Below are positions 47,498 through 61,400 of a stretch of 64,000 nt of DNA, one piece after another; within the stretch, counting starts at the first letter, position 1; each line of letters opens with the position of its first letter. The stretch lies in the NCBI GenBank assembly GCA_037447655.1, contig JBBHKE010001459.1:1-64000 (forward strand), written 5' to 3'. The DNA comes from Zygnema cylindricum. Lineage: Eukaryota > Streptophyta > Zygnematophyceae > Zygnematales > Zygnemataceae. Both the position numbers and the translations under genes were made by a program. Below the pieces are notes generated by a model, which was not told the origin of the DNA, did no database searches, and saw only the letters and a program-made list of their open reading frames with translations.

Positions 47498-50400
47498 ATG
47501 AATAACAACGGATTATCTTACCCACAGCAATCATGCTTACCAAGGGTACGTTGTGGAATTCTTAACTTAGTTAAAGTGTACAGATTACGGAGCCTTTTGT
47601 GTCTTTTGTTGTATGATATATATATATTTTTTAACTTTGTCAAAATCGAATATTCGAAACATAATCGAGTATTTGAAGCCAAGGTAAAACCTCACGTGTT
47701 ATATGTGCATCGAGAAGTTCGAAGGCAGTATGTCTTGTGCCTTTCGCAAACTGGACGATCTGGAATACTTTCTCTCTATCCAATCCTACAAACCCACTCT
47801 CTCCCCTCCCTCTCCTCTCTCTCCTTACACACGCACTTAGAGACACACTATCTCGGGACATCCTACTTGGTCCAAGGTCAAAGTTAGGCATTCCGTACAT
47901 AAATCCTCCTCTGTATCGTCCCGTCTTTTCCTGTCTCTCTCTCACTTCTCCTTCCCTGCAGCATCTGATAGTCACACACCAACAGAAATGACTGCAAAAG
48001 TTTTTAGGTTAACAGTAAGGCTTATAGAGTAATTACACTATCGACGTTTTACCCTCGTTTTGACAGTTCGTGCTGCCCTTTGGGTAAATTCGTGCAGTTT
48101 GCCCTTAAACTGTACGATTTACCCTCAAAAGCCAATTTCTTTAATGTAATTACCCTAGTAGAAGATCACGTTCGTTTAGTGCTGTCTCATTATCTTCTTT
48201 TGCTAATAATTTGGAGCTGGTTTTTCTGTTTCCATTACCATCCTTTCAACTTAGTTAGTTTGATATATGTCAGCTTTTGTTTTTTGTTGACATTTCAATA
48301 TCCAAATTCATCATTGGCTGCTTAAAGACCTGGTTTTTTTTTTGTATTTTCAGAATTTACATACAGCTGTTTGTTTCTTATGAAGCCATTTTACAAAAAC
48401 AATTGTCATATTGCATTTTCCATATAGAAATTCATAATCTCTGAGGGAGGATATTGGAGAATGCTTGCCAGAATGATAGTACGTTACACCGTTCATCACT
48501 ACAGGAGTAAAACAATCATAAGTGTTAATTCGAAATTTGGTTCAATAGTACCAATTTAGGGTTTGGTGATACTGTATGCTGTCAGTTCCTTTAGTTAGTG
48601 GCATTAACACTATTTTTATGAGGGAGGACATTGGAGAATGCTTGCCAGAGTGATAATACGTTACACCGTTCACCATTACAGGAGTAAAACAATTATAAGT
48701 ATTATTCGAAATTTGGTTCAATAATACCAATTTAGGGTTTGGTGATACTGTATGCTGTCAGTTCCTTTCGTTAGTGGCATTAACACTATTTTTATGATTT
48801 TGGGTTTAAAATCTACGAATGGAGTAGTGATACCAATGAAAAATCTAGTTTCTGGAGCATGTTTTCATTTGGCTATCGTGTTCAAATTTGAAAAACATGA
48901 TTGTTAGAGTGCTTTGTTTTTTACAATCTCTACAATTTTAAATTGAGGTATGAAGTATGTAAAAATGTTGGGAAACAACATTATACTTTAGCATTTGCCT
49001 TAATTCTGCCCTTCATATGTGATATGAATTGCACAGCTGTCTAGCTTATTTCATAATTAAAATTCCTTATTCATTCAACTCTCATGATGGTATTAGTTAT
49101 AAAATCATCATTAGAGGTTAAATGACATTGGCCAAGTTCATTGCCTTTCAATTAGCCCAACTAAGTTGCGGGTCAATCTTGCATTTGAGCTCCTTCACCC
49201 TTTTGTAAGTTGTTTTTTTTTGTCGTGATGGACATTTTTGTCTTTTCCTTGTCTTCTGAGCTGTCTTTCTCCTTGCTTTATTGTAGGATTTGAGTTTTCA
49301 CCAGGGTGAGAAGCAACAGACAGTACAAACCTGCCCTCCAGGACTGTCCTGGCAACCCATGTTCTACATTGACCCGGTAGACCACCTTAAACTTGCGATG
49401 TTTTTCAGTCTCCCGGACTCCTGTTTTTTTTTTCAGAAATAACGAACTATATAGCACACGGAAAAAAGGATATTCGGTAAGATTAAGAAAGCAGTTTTCA
49501 AGTTGGTGTTTAAATCGTAAGTTCACTTCTGGAAGATTAAATGTGGAGTTGTTGATCACAGCTCTTCGGATGTTTGAAACATTTGCAGTTGTTTCTGCTG
49601 CATGCTTGTTGATTTTTTGTATGTAATAGCACCACTTGGATTACATTTTGCCCTGATTCCCTGATATTGTAACAGCTTTTTGGTGACCGGGTGTCTATCG
49701 CATGAGAAACTGGTAGGCAAATTATTACGTGGTGGCTAGGAGGGTCAACGTGCCTATTCGAGATTTTAAATCTAAGAAAGTAGTAATTTACAAGTATGGC
49801 GGTACTGAATCTGGGATTTTATGCATTAATGGACGTGTCAATTGCTTAGGCTATTTTTGTAGTGGCATTATACCTTTACAATTTATTCAGTTCTGACTTT
49901 GTTATAAGGACTTTTAAACATTTCAACACTCAAACACTTAAAACACTTTTAAACACTGTTGTGGCTGTAGAGTAAGCACAACATATGGAGCTCATTGGTT
50001 TAGTCTTTATCTGTCCCTCTCTCATCCATATCCTTATTGCTCTTGTCCTTGTATTTCTTTTTCTGAGCAACTTGCATGTGCTGGGCTATTTTCAGGCTTT
50101 ATTCACAAGTGAAGTCCTCCTGAACTTTGTTCGAGCTCATCAAATTTCAGTTGGGGAAAATCAAAGTCTAGTGTCAGTAATGGGTAATAACCAAGCCCCA
50201 GCTAGAAACATATGGCCTGATCAAGCGAGAAACAGAGGCATGGAGGCTAACTTAACACATGGTTTCCAAAATCAACCTGCGGTAGAGATTTCAGAGACTT
50301 TGCCAAAGCAGGAGCCTGGCTTTGGAAGCGTACCTGGTCCAGATCGTCCTCCTCGTCCTGTCCGAAAATTGCCATCGTGGATGTCTTCCAAAGGCAGGAA

Positions 50401-53400
50401 ACTTCCGAAATGGGTTTGCAGTGTAGAGAAAAAGAAGAAAGCTGAAAAGAAGGCTGTTGTGCAGTTGCTCTCGACTGTGTCACAGCCACAACCGTTGATT
50501 CATGGATGTCAGGATATTCATATGACCTCAGTCAATGCTAGTCATGTTTTGCCTGCTGGAAAAGAGGTACCTATGATTTTTCCACCTATTGAAGAAAAAG
50601 ACAACATGGGTACTCAAGGACGAGTGGATTCGTCATCTGTGGTGACTGAATTGAGACCAACATCAGGTGGGGTCCTGGGACCAGTGAGCGAGCAGGATGT
50701 TCAGAGAACGCAAAGGGAAGCAATTGCAAGGATTCAATTTTGGGCCTCTTCTAGTCTTCACGAAGAGAAATGGCGATCGGTTTCTCATGTGAAGCTTCCT
50801 CGAAAACATGTTTCTGGCACCAAAAAAGATAGCAGTGGCCTTAGAAAAGTCAAAGAGGAGTTGTCAGGGGTAACAGAATCGACACAAGTGTCAGGAGCAC
50901 TGTTAAAGGTGGACAAAATGAAGGAAAGGCATAACGAAAGACTTCCAAATGCTTGCTCAAATGATCGCATTCCTGGTCAGAATTTGGAGTCACATTTGAG
51001 GTATCAACTTGACTTGAATATGAAGGCAAGTAGCGATCCTGATGCCCCTCTGACAGCCGAAGGTTCTTCACCAAGTGTGGCCCAAGCATCTCCATGGAAT
51101 GGAGGGCTTGGGGAAGTGGTGCAAGAATATCCTGTAGTGTGTGTCACATTGAAGGACGAGTCTAAAGAATGGTTTAAAACTGTAAACAAAAAGCGTCCAA
51201 CAGTTCTTGATGTGGAGACAGTGAAGAAAAGAGTCAAATTGGAGGTTGAAGATCAGGATAGAGGGAAGATGAATGTATACCAAAATAGCGTCGATCAACA
51301 TAGCTGTGAGGAGTTGGAGGAAGGAAATGGTAATGTAATATCCGTTAATCCAAGTGAAGGAGTTCCACTTGAGAAATATTTTAGTGAACTTTCGCCTAAA
51401 CCGAAAGCTGGGCTCAATAAAGGATTGACTTTAAATAGCTGTAAGAGAAAAGCAGTGGTTCCTTCAATTAGAAAAAAAGGCGCTTCAATCGTAAAAAAAA
51501 GGAAAGTGGACAGTAAAGACGATGACCTGACTGATTCTGATTCACTTTCCTTGGAACAAGCTAGTGAGTCACCAAAAGCATCGACACGCAGTCTTACGGA
51601 GAGAGTAAAGTCTTTGTTTTTAAAAAATAAAAATACTGCTGCGAACCATTGGGAACAAAGACGAAGCACTGCACAGAGACGTGTGAGCATACAAACCCAA
51701 TGCAAGAAGAAGAAAATCAAAGATAAGGACAGTTCCTGGACATCAGATTCCGAGGAGGTCCAGAATGTCACATTCAAGAAGGTTGAAAAAATATCTGTAA
51801 ATTTGCAAGTCGACTCAACTATAGGAACTGCAACTCAACACCAGAAAGTAACATCGTTGAAAAAGGCAAAAACAGAGTGTGCATCTTCAGTAACTGGGAC
51901 TGCAGTGTATCCATTGAATTCATTTGAAGTTGGAGATTTAGTATGGGCCAAATCAGGACAAAAAAATGATCCATGGTGGCCGGCACGAGTCGTAGATCCC
52001 ATCCACGAAGCTCCACTGACTGTTCGAAATGAAGCCATAGCAAATAGTCTATGTGTTATGTACTTTGGACCGTCAATCTCCCCAAAAATAGAAAGGGTAA
52101 GAGCAATTGCTTTATCATGCAAATAGTATGTTCGTTATGCAACTTGGACCATCAATTTCCTTTTCCGGGGTAAGAGCAATTGATTTACCATCAATACCAT
52201 GTATTTTGTGTCCAAGGTAGCCTTCCTTTCGTCTCTCATGGTTAGGTTTTGGGTTCTGACACACAACAGTGGTGTACGTTGTTTTATCGTGGAAAGCAGG
52301 TTGTAACATTAATGATGTTTAAGATGATGTCTTCTATGCATTTCTAAGCCTGGCGAGAATCAGCGTGTCCTAGAAACCTTGTTTTGAGTGATGTTATTGT
52401 TTTATTTATATTCTAATCCAATAGCCTGGATTCTGTCTGCAGGATTATGCCTGGGTGAAACAGGGACAGATCGTCCCATACCTTGAGTATGTTGTCAAGT
52501 GAGAGCTCCTCTCTCCTCCTTTTATTATCGATTCCCTTTGACCTCGCTCTTTGCACTGAAACAAAATTGATTTTTGTTTTTTACCGCAAGCTTTTGCTCA
52601 TAATGGTGCTGTGCTTTTTTAGTGAAGTGAGACAAATAGTTAGAGGACATTAATATTTTCAGGCTGCATATGTCTTTAAAATGGTGAGGATGACCAGTAT
52701 CCAATACTGAGATTTTGACTGCCATACGTGAACCTTATGGCAGGTTTGAGCATGAGATGTGTATGAAAAAGAGAGTTAAAGATTTTCAACGGGCTTGTCA
52801 AGAGGCAGTATTGGCCGATGCTGGTGTGGAGGAGGCAATCTTCGGATCATCCAATCAACCTGAACCAGAAGTGGTATATGATGTTATCTTTTCCCTCTTT
52901 ACGATGTTATTGTTTTCCCCTTCGCATTGTCATCCTTTTCCTAAAGTGGTACATGATGTTATCATTTCTCTCTTTGCGATGTTTCTCTTTTCCCCGTCAC
53001 ATTGTTGTCTTTTTCCTAAGTGGCATATGATGGTGATCCTTCCCTCTTTATGATATAATTCTTTCCCTCTTCACCTTGTTATTCTTTTCCTATTGACTCA
53101 ATTGGCAATGGGGTTAACACATCTCGAAAACGATCTGATGTTTGTTTTTTTTTTTTTTTTGCAGGTGACGGATATCCATGGAACTGAGCAGGGTGGAGTT
53201 CTATGCAAGGGTTGTGGGGCCAGTTTGAATACAAGCAAAAGTAGTAACAAGAAAAAGGAGACTGTGGAACTGCCTGACCTCTGTAATCCTTGTTCTAAGG
53301 TATGTCAAAAAAAAGGTCAGGGGGACCTCTATGGGAGCATTAAAGTGGGTGATAGGTTATTGGGTTTGTTCTACCATGACAGTCATCTTTTTCAACTCGA

Positions 53401-55246
53401 AGGTGGTTCTAGAATTTTTTTTATTGTGTTCTTGATGTTGAACTTTTGAAAAGGTTTGTACTTCAAGTAATATTGTTTACAAGAAGTACAGATTGGAAGC
53501 TTTCTATTGGCAGAGAGTGTATCGTCGTCATAGGGCAAACTGATGTGTTTCTTTTGATTTTTGAGCTTATGTCACAGAACAGTATTAAAAAAAGTTCACT
53601 CGATTATACCCTATTTATTGAAAGGTCATAGTGCCGGCTTTTATAGTGTATGGTGTAATGTAGGTAATCCACTGGAGTAAGTCTAGTAACCGGCTACTTA
53701 ATTTTTTCTTCCCTGGAGCATTATCTGTAGGAACTGTTATTTATACAAGGTCCACATGAAATCTGGAGTAAAACCATTTGGTCTTTTGAGGTTGTCATTG
53801 GTTTGGAAATTACGATTGTGAAACTTATTTGCTTTGAAAACAAGAAGCAAATTCAGTATGTTGTTGTTAATACGCGTCAATGGGCTGAAACTTCAAAATG
53901 TATTGAGAGTATCAAACAACCTCTTTCAGCATAACATACTAACGACTATAGTGCAATGTTTTCGTGGTTATGTTTGTTTGAAGCTGTTCCTGCTTTAAGA
54001 TTTTTTACATTTTGGTTTTTTTTTATCTAACAGCTCTACAATTTAAAGCAGTATTGCCCCATTTGCTTCAAGGTGTGGCTTCCCAATGCGGAAGGAGCTT
54101 TTGTAAGTTAGAAAGACTCGAGACCCGGTGATGCTAATTCAGTTATTTTGTGTTTTTTGACATTATTTCTCACATATGCAGGCTCATGGTAATGTTAAAT
54201 GTGTTATTTAAGGTTTTCAAAGTTATTTGGTATTTGAAGCTAATTAGCATTAGGCTTGCAGTTGGGATCAATTTGTAGAGGAGAGACGTCCATTCTTTTG
54301 TCTCTTGCATCTTGAACGCCGTCATTCTCTTTGAAAATCCATGGCCCATGGTTTTTTAAAGTCTTTTGTCTTTAAAATCCTTTTCGGAAATCTTGCAGGT
54401 TTGTTGTGATGGATGTAAGATCTGGGTACATGCCGACTGTGACAACATCTCCAGCAAGCATATGAAGGTGGATATATTTGACCTTGTAACTAATAGCGGA
54501 AATTTAAGGTTTTTGACCTGTTTTTCATTAAGTGTGCAGGTTTATGTGATGTTGAAGATCTTGGCAAGCTTTAGAAAGTGGGAGAGGACTATCTTGATGT
54601 CATGTAGGATAACATTGTTGTGTATTGTTATATTAGTACTGGAATTGTATTGTTATGTGTTTGAATTTGCTTGGTGGATCGCCACTTCTTGTGTAGTGCA
54701 CAATTCAATAGATTGGAAATCTACGTTTCTCTATCCATGCATAACTCTTTTTAATTTGTAGCTAGTTTTTGAAAAGGATGAAAGGATAAAAGGATAAAAT
54801 GATTCTGTAGTGGTCTCATAATGTTTCTTGATAGCTACTTTTTTGTTATATTCTTTGTTGTATTTAGTTTTATGCAGGCAATGGATCAATTTCAACTGTT
54901 TTGTTGTTTTAGTCCATTTCTTGCCTTCTGAATTTTTTGTTGCTTCCTCCCTGTCCTATCGTCACACCGGTGTTGTAGATCCTTAATTTGTTACCTTCTT
55001 GTCTTCCTTGGTCCTTTTGTTTTGTGAAGTATTCAACAGTAGCAAAAGCCTTTGTTTAATACTTCCAGTGTTTAATACGCTTTTTTCAACGTTTGTTGAA
55101 AAACCATTTTTTTATCCTCCTATATAACTCAGAAATATTGTGGATGGATTTCAGGAGCTTCAAGAAGATGCCAAAGAGTACTTGTGTCCAAAATGCAGTC
55201 ATAGAGATCGCCCCGGATCCCCACATAAAGGGGATTTATTTGACCA
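47498..55246 (+). CDS. PWWP and PHD chromatin protein, ATX3/4/5-like N-terminal half
   Basis: Nine exons join in phase: 47498-47545, 49287-49376, 50096-52096, 52443-52498, 52744-52873, 53165-53299, 54034-54102, 54399-54467 and 55155-55246, about 897 residues with no in-frame stop. The long N-terminus is polar, with an NLS-like VKKRKVDSK. The PWWP domain starts about residue 650 (FEVGDLVWAK, DPWWPARVVDP, then RDYAWVKQGQIVPYLEYV). Next come a zinc ribbon (LCKGCG with LCNPC) and a full C4HC3 PHD finger (YCPIC, VCCDGCKIWVHADC, YLCPKC). This order matches ATX3/4/5-type histone H3 lysine methyltransferases, nuclear proteins that bind and mark chromatin. The expected second PHD, ePHD and SET are not seen next; the last exon ends in phase 2 at a GTGAGC donor. 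An alternative start is the ATG at 50,180. Unspliced, a TGA follows at once. Confidence 0.8.
48443..48796 (+). repeat. ~177-bp tandem duplication containing MITE-like ends
   Basis: Two units start GAGGGAGGA(T/C)ATTGGAGAAT at 48,443 and 48,620 with about 95% visible identity. Each contains ACGTTACACCGTTCA and a TTAGTGGCATTAACACTATT end. It lies in the first intron of the PWWP/PHD gene. Confidence 0.85.
52871..53092 (+). repeat. Triplicated ~75-bp unit at an exon-intron boundary
   Basis: Three units start GTGGTATATGATG, GTGGTACATGATG and GTGGCATATGATG at 52,871, 52,946 and 53,020. The first start is the exon end and donor (GTG|GTATAT) of the PWWP gene, so the donor is copied in the second unit (GTG|GTACAT). 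Confidence 0.8.
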
Positions 55247-58200
55247 GTGAGCATTTTTCCTACTTTAAACCCCCGTATCCTTCTCGAGATCTTTCTGTTG
55301 TGCTTTAAAATGATACATATGGAGGACAGTTTTGGCGGGTGGTCAATGCAGGGATCAGAAAACCCTCAATTTTCCATTTTTTTGTTGGTTTGTAAGGTTA
55401 TTGTTATTTTTGAGGATACTTGGCTATCTGCCGTTTTTTTTTTAGTCTTGCAAAATGTAAAGAAACTGTATTTAAAAATATGTTAATGTCAACTTAGACG
55501 CCGTGCCTAAATTGACATTGACATATTTGCACATCCAATATCTCGTGTGATGTGACACACTCGTTTCAAAAAATGATGGCCCTCCGCAGATCATCGTAGT
55601 ACTGGTATTTTTTTTGTCACTGGGTCTTTTGGGACAGATTTTTATTACAGTTTGCCCTATTCTGCTCATTTTTTTATAACACTTATTGGTTTTTGCTGGT
55701 TAAACACCAGATTGACTTTTTGTTTGATGTATTTCAGAGATTCAACATTCTAACTATTAGTTTGAACCCAAGTCCTCATCAATAATGTATCTGTCACGCT
55801 TTCTGTCATTTATGTCATTCATAATATTATAATGCATTGATGTCATTCGTAGTATTCGGACCTATTCGGACCAATTAAAACATTCGTACCAAAAATATTT
55901 TTTTACACCGTCAGATTTGGAAGATCGGACGGTCGCTGATCAAAGTAACGATCTAAGAAGATCACATGAAAAGCCCATAACACAACTTACGATAAAGGCG
56001 CCGACCAAAGGCCTACCATAAGAACGCCTACTTTTGAACTATGCTTTAAAGAGATGAAAATAGCGATTCATGGGTGTAGTGTACCGTATAATATACAGCA
56101 GTATTTAGTGCGAATGGCACGAAATTCTTAAGGACGATATTTTATGGGCTCGCTTCCAATGAGAACTGAGCTTCCAGTGGCGAAACTTGTCAGAGGACGA
56201 CCTTTCATGGGCTCGATTCCGTTGAGAATCGCCCTTCCGTTGGCCACTTGGCCATTTCGAAGTGATGCACATGATTTGGTGCGACATGAAATTGCACTTG
56301 TTGGTACGGAAGCGCGGGACATTCAACTGAGAGATTTCTCATGTAGGCCCTACTTGCCCTAGTCAAAAGGACTTCTAAGCCTTCCAGGTTGACTTGTTGT
56401 CTTTCACTATGTTGGGAGGAATCTTGGTGATTTGGTCCCAAAAGGTACGAGTAGGGCATATGTTTCTTCTCGTGTGGTGTCGAACAGGGGCGTAGCAATT
56501 TGAGTCATAATACCCTAAAGGAAACCCAATGGATCATTTTGTCTTAGTTGCGCTGAAAATTTTTCAATCTTTGGATAACTCCTTCGACGACTTCCTTAGC
56601 TAATGTACATGAAATAATTTTGAATTTAGAGGTCCAAGGAGTCCTCCAACAACCTTCTAGTTGCTCTCTACCATCAAGGTTTTTTACTTGCCTTTCAATG
56701 AGCTTAGTCGCAGCCTCGACGAAACACGTCTAATATCTGCATTAGTAAATTGTCAATGTCTTGGAAAACCTTAATACCGGTCGTACTGAACCATTTTTGA
56801 CGGCTCAATGAATTTACAATGAAAAACCATCTCACAAATTTCATGTCACTAATTGAACATTAAAAAAAAATGTTGGACGTCTCTTCTACTTCGCACGAAG
56901 TGTATCGCTAACGGCTTCATTTGTCTTAACGATGAAAAAAAACTTGGCTGGAGAAGTTCCAAAATTGAAATGTCCTCATGGGTCTAAGAGAGACTTTTCC
57001 GTTGAGGGTAATCCTTGTGATCTTGAATACCACATAAGCATTAGCTAAACTTAAAATGTCAAAATAAGCATATCATCGCGAGATTTGGAAGAAATATTCC
57101 CCACTAATGTTGTCTCAAAATTGTATAGAAATACTATATTTATATAAAAGAAAAAGTCCAAAAAGCTAAAGCCTAAATCCTAAACCCAAATTTTTGTCTA
57201 CATCCATGTTTATGTTGATGCGTGTTTTGTGTGCATCGAACCCATTACACCATTCTCGAAAAAATGGTCAATGTTCCACGAGTTAAAACAAGAAGTCCGA
57301 GAGTGTATATGTTTGCATCGTACTCGTAACTTCGTCATCAATATTGTTGACTTAATTCATAAGGAAATGAATAGCTTTCACGAATCTTAAGATAGGCGAA
57401 AAATATTATTTGGTAGACGTCGCCGGGTCGCAGTGTTTTAAAGTCACGACAATGTTTTGTTGATTACTAAACAACTTTGGTTTGAAGTTTATGAGATTCG
57501 AAAATTTTAAATTTAAATGATAAAAAACTACAGTATTTAACCTCCGGAAATGGTTTAGACCATAGTTCAAAAGTAGGTGAAAGTAGGCCCATACAATATG
57601 CCTATTGTATGCAAAACATACAATATGACCTTAAGACCCATATTGTATTGGTCGCAAAATGAAAAAGAAAAGTAACAGGGTTGAGTTGCACATCGTTCGA
57701 TAGAGAATTAAACGTCATCGGACGGTCGCCGATCAAAGTAGCGATCAAAGTAGCGATCTAAGAAGATCACATGAAAAGCCCATAACACAACTTGTGCCTA
57801 CCAAAGGCCTACCATAAAACGCCTACTTTTGAACTATGGTTTAGACTCGGGGTCTAAACGTTCAGACTGACATAAAACGTTTTATGAAGGATGGGATATC
57901 GGTTTAAACCCAACGCTCAAATTACTTTACCGATAATAGATATTCACGGTGTACTTATTCCGTAGGAAGCAGAAAGAAATAATATTTCTGATTGGATGGC
58001 TGAGATGACAGCGCTGATTGAGGAGCCATTTTCGTGGCGTCGATTTTTTCTTGTACGTCTGTACTTTTACAGTACGGTCCTCATACAGCTGTACTTATCC
58101 AGTACGAACCTCGTACTTTTGTAATTCTCCAGTACGAACTTCGTACTTTTGTACTTCGCCCGATTCTGTCAATGAATTTGAATCAGCGTCTCCATAGGAC

Positions 58201-58428
58201 CTTTCAATTCAAATCCGAATGTTCAGAGACAGAAGGGAATTCATTGCTCAAAGGAAAAGGAAAGAAGAAAAAAGAAAAAGAAAAAGGAAAGAAGAGAAGC
58301 ATAATGAAAAACTTGCAACAGCCGAAAACGTTTATTTTTTTCGAAAGTGCTTTGCGTATAGCTTGAAGAGCTGTCTGATATTGTTTTCTAAATTTTACTT
58401 CCGAATCCTTTTTCAATAATATACTGCA
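55247..58428. other. Spacer between PHD exon and SAMHD1-like exons
   Basis: About 3.2 kb with no recognised exon; in particular the second PHD finger expected for an ATX-type gene was not found. Two copies of a repeat (55,915-56,048 and within 57,559-57,840) lie here. At 56,140-56,260 a TTTATGGGCTCGCTTCC-type word and a related TTTCATGGGCTCGATTCC recur. At 58,040-58,165 TCCAGTACGAAC(C/T)TCGTAC occurs twice. Confidence 0.4.
57559..57840. mobile_element. ~282-bp MITE with ACCATAGTTCAAAAGTAGG ends
   Basis: The left end and the reverse complement at the right (CCTACTTTTGAACTATGGT) match over 19 bases; TTAG flanks both sides. A half copy at 55,915-56,048 ends CGCCTACTTTTGAACTATG and shares GATCTAAGAAGATCACATG. 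Non-coding. Confidence 0.7.
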
Positions 58429-61400
58429 ATGGAAAGCAATGGCGTCACAGAGAGAGGGGATTCGAAAGTCTTTAACGACACCATTCATGGACACATTCGA
58501 TTAGAAGGGGTACGCCATATTTTAATTAAACCTCTTCTCATAACTGTATTTGACAAAGTTGTCAGTGCATAATTTTATTTCCTCTGACGGTTATTTGTAG
58601 TGTCAGGGCATGAAGTAAAGTTGATTACGAAAGAAATGTGGAATCTTGTCAGAAGTTATTCGCAAGTGTAGGCGTAGGGTAGGAATATACTCGTATTTTA
58701 TGACAAGGTTTCCTTTGTAGGTAGCATGGATGTGTTTGTCTGTTACACCTTCTATTGTTATTAGCGTCAATGACACTTTATCAGTTTTCCTAAATTCTAC
58801 TCCTCAAACTTAATGTTTTTTTCTTAATACTAATTCTTCAAGCGGTTCGAACCAGCCATGTCATTTGGATTTTACTTCACCTAATAATTCCTTAACACTA
58901 TTAACCATACACGGTGTCGTATTCAATAAAATTTTGCCAAATGTTGATGGTGACTCCTTTTTTAGACAAACGTTGAGGTGGTGACTCTGTTAATCTCATT
59001 CAGAATCGAAATCATTTTTTTTTTTAGAGATTCTTGCCGAAGTTTCTAATATCTCTAGTAAATATATTTCCAGTTTTGGACTTAATGCGTTGATACTAAA
59101 ATTATAAACTTATTCACTGTCTCTATTCTTTATCAAACCCTAATTAGGCGTCAAGTTGTTGATTTTGCAAACAAGGCTTCAAGTTGTCAAATTCGCAGGA
59201 TTGCTTGAATTTTCAGAATCACTACTTTTGATGAGACCCTAATTTATTTCCTGACACCATTTTTTATGTAACCCTACTTATTCCCTCTCACTATTTTCAA
59301 TGAAGCCTCACTATTTTTATCGGCACCCCAAACGTCAGCTTCAAACCGTAAATGTTGCTGAATTTGCAGGACTTTCTGAAAGTCTGGGCACTCCACAGTT
59401 TCAAAGGTTAAGGCCTGACTTATTCATTAACTAATTCATTTAACCTATTATTAAACCCTAAATATTGTTGAATTTACAGGACTGTTTGAAGGTACTGGAC
59501 ACTCCACAGTTTCAAAGGTTAAGGTACATTAATCAGTTGGGAGCCGTACATCATGTTTATACTGGAGCTACTCACACGCGATTGGCCCACTCGATTGGAA
59601 CATGTCACTTGTCTCGAGAAATGTTGAAAACCTTAAAAGATCTCCAACCTGAACTGGAGATAGAGCGACATGAAATGGAAGCAGTTACCTTGGCAGGTAA
59701 TTCTGAAACACATACGAGTGTTTCAAATAGTGTATTTTTTTGCATTTTCTGGGTTTTTTTACGGTGTTTAGGGTCTTTTATTGTTTTTAGGGTATTTTAG
59801 GTTTTTAAGGGTTTTTAGGTCTTTTAGGATTTTTTTATGTCAGGTAGGCAGGTAGGTATTTTTTAAGCACTATGATCTACACTAATGTATGTGAGTGGTT
59901 CAAATAATGCCGATATATATCAGTGTTTTTGAACAGACTGATGTAGATGATTTAGAGGGGGAAATTTGTTACAATTGTACGCTTTTTGATATCCTGAATT
60001 TGGCAAATGTCTGGTTTTTTTAACTCCATTAGGCGTCTTTTTTTTTTTTTAATGTCTACGATCTACAGTGCCCACTGCTGTTAGTGTAAAGGAACTATTG
60101 GTCTATATGCGGAACTAGAATGTATAATGCTAATTTAGTGTTGGGAGATGTGGCGACTTGTAGTCTTTCCCTTAATAGTGTTGAACTTTTTTGTGATTTT
60201 TGGTGAAAGATTGCTGCAATCGAATTAGTTTTATTAACGCAGTTTATGGATTTTTGGTCAAGAAAGTCCCGACGAAAGAAGTCTTATTAACACCAATAGC
60301 GATGGGGAGTATACTTTGTTCCCAGAGGTTTCTGGTAGTGACAGCGTCACCAATTTAAGACGCTAGTTTTAGGGGGCAGCAAATTTTATCGAAGGACTGA
60401 AGCAGTAAATAATGGTGAGGGCTATAGGAGCAAAAGAAAATTGCCATGTTAGAAATTGAAAATTGCCAATAATAGTGAGAAATGCCAGGTTTAAAGATTT
60501 TCTTATTGTGAAATATTCCAATTTGTGGTTTGCGAAAATCATGTTCGGTTTGTAAAGGGCACTTAGTCCCAAAAAAACTAAAAACAAACCGGCTGAGTCA
60601 TAATTGCAGCACTCTTGTATGGATTGAATGTTACAGTTTACAGTCAAGAAGAAGTATTTTCAAGCAATCTGTTTGTTATGCCTTTTGCTTTGTTCGATCT
60701 TCCTTGCTCGTGGACATATCAGTATCTAAGTGATATCCATGTTAGAACCAAATATCTTTCTATTATTGACACATATCTTTTATCATTTTTTTCTCTTTCT
60801 CAGCACTTTGCCATGATGTTGGCCACGGTCCTTTCAGTCACGCCCTCGATAATGAGATTATTCCTGCCATAACTGGAGGCTCTCATTGGTAAGTCAATCA
60901 AATTAAGTCTGCAGAAAAACTTTCTAAACCCTGTGCAATCTAGTTCGTTTTCCTTTTTTTAGAGAGGGAGACATCAATAATTTTTTGTTTCCAGAGAAAA
61001 AAAACATTTATATGATTTCTTTTTAGAAGTTTCCGCTTTTGTTGTCCTTTAAGGAGACTTGTAGTCATTCTTACCGTCTTAGTACTCCCGTTTTCGGTAT
61101 CTTTCTGGTATAGGTCCAGACATACAAGTTTTTATGGGATTCGTCCGTTGTTTGAATTTGTTCATCCATATTAACAACCAGATGTAGTTGCAAATGCTGG
61201 ATGAAGACTTTGTACTTGTGGAAACCCTTCATGATTTCAGCTACTTTGAGTTTGTGAATTTGCTTGAATTTTTATTTTTCCAGCTTCAATATTTCTTGAG
61301 AATGTTTATTTAGAGTTATATAATCTTATTTTGATTGTTGTAATGGATGAATGAAGGGACCATGAGCATCGAGGTTTAGCAGTTATCGATTATCTTGTGG

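Noticed and set aside
56105-56498. Possible second PHD or other exon of the chromatin gene, or antisense protein frames
   Set aside because: No Cys/His zinc pattern on the plus strand; the minus-strand frames reflect a short duplicated GGGCTCG word.
58852-58870. GGTTCGAACC as a tRNA B-box
   Set aside because: No A-box or cloverleaf partner nearby; it lies inside a MITE.
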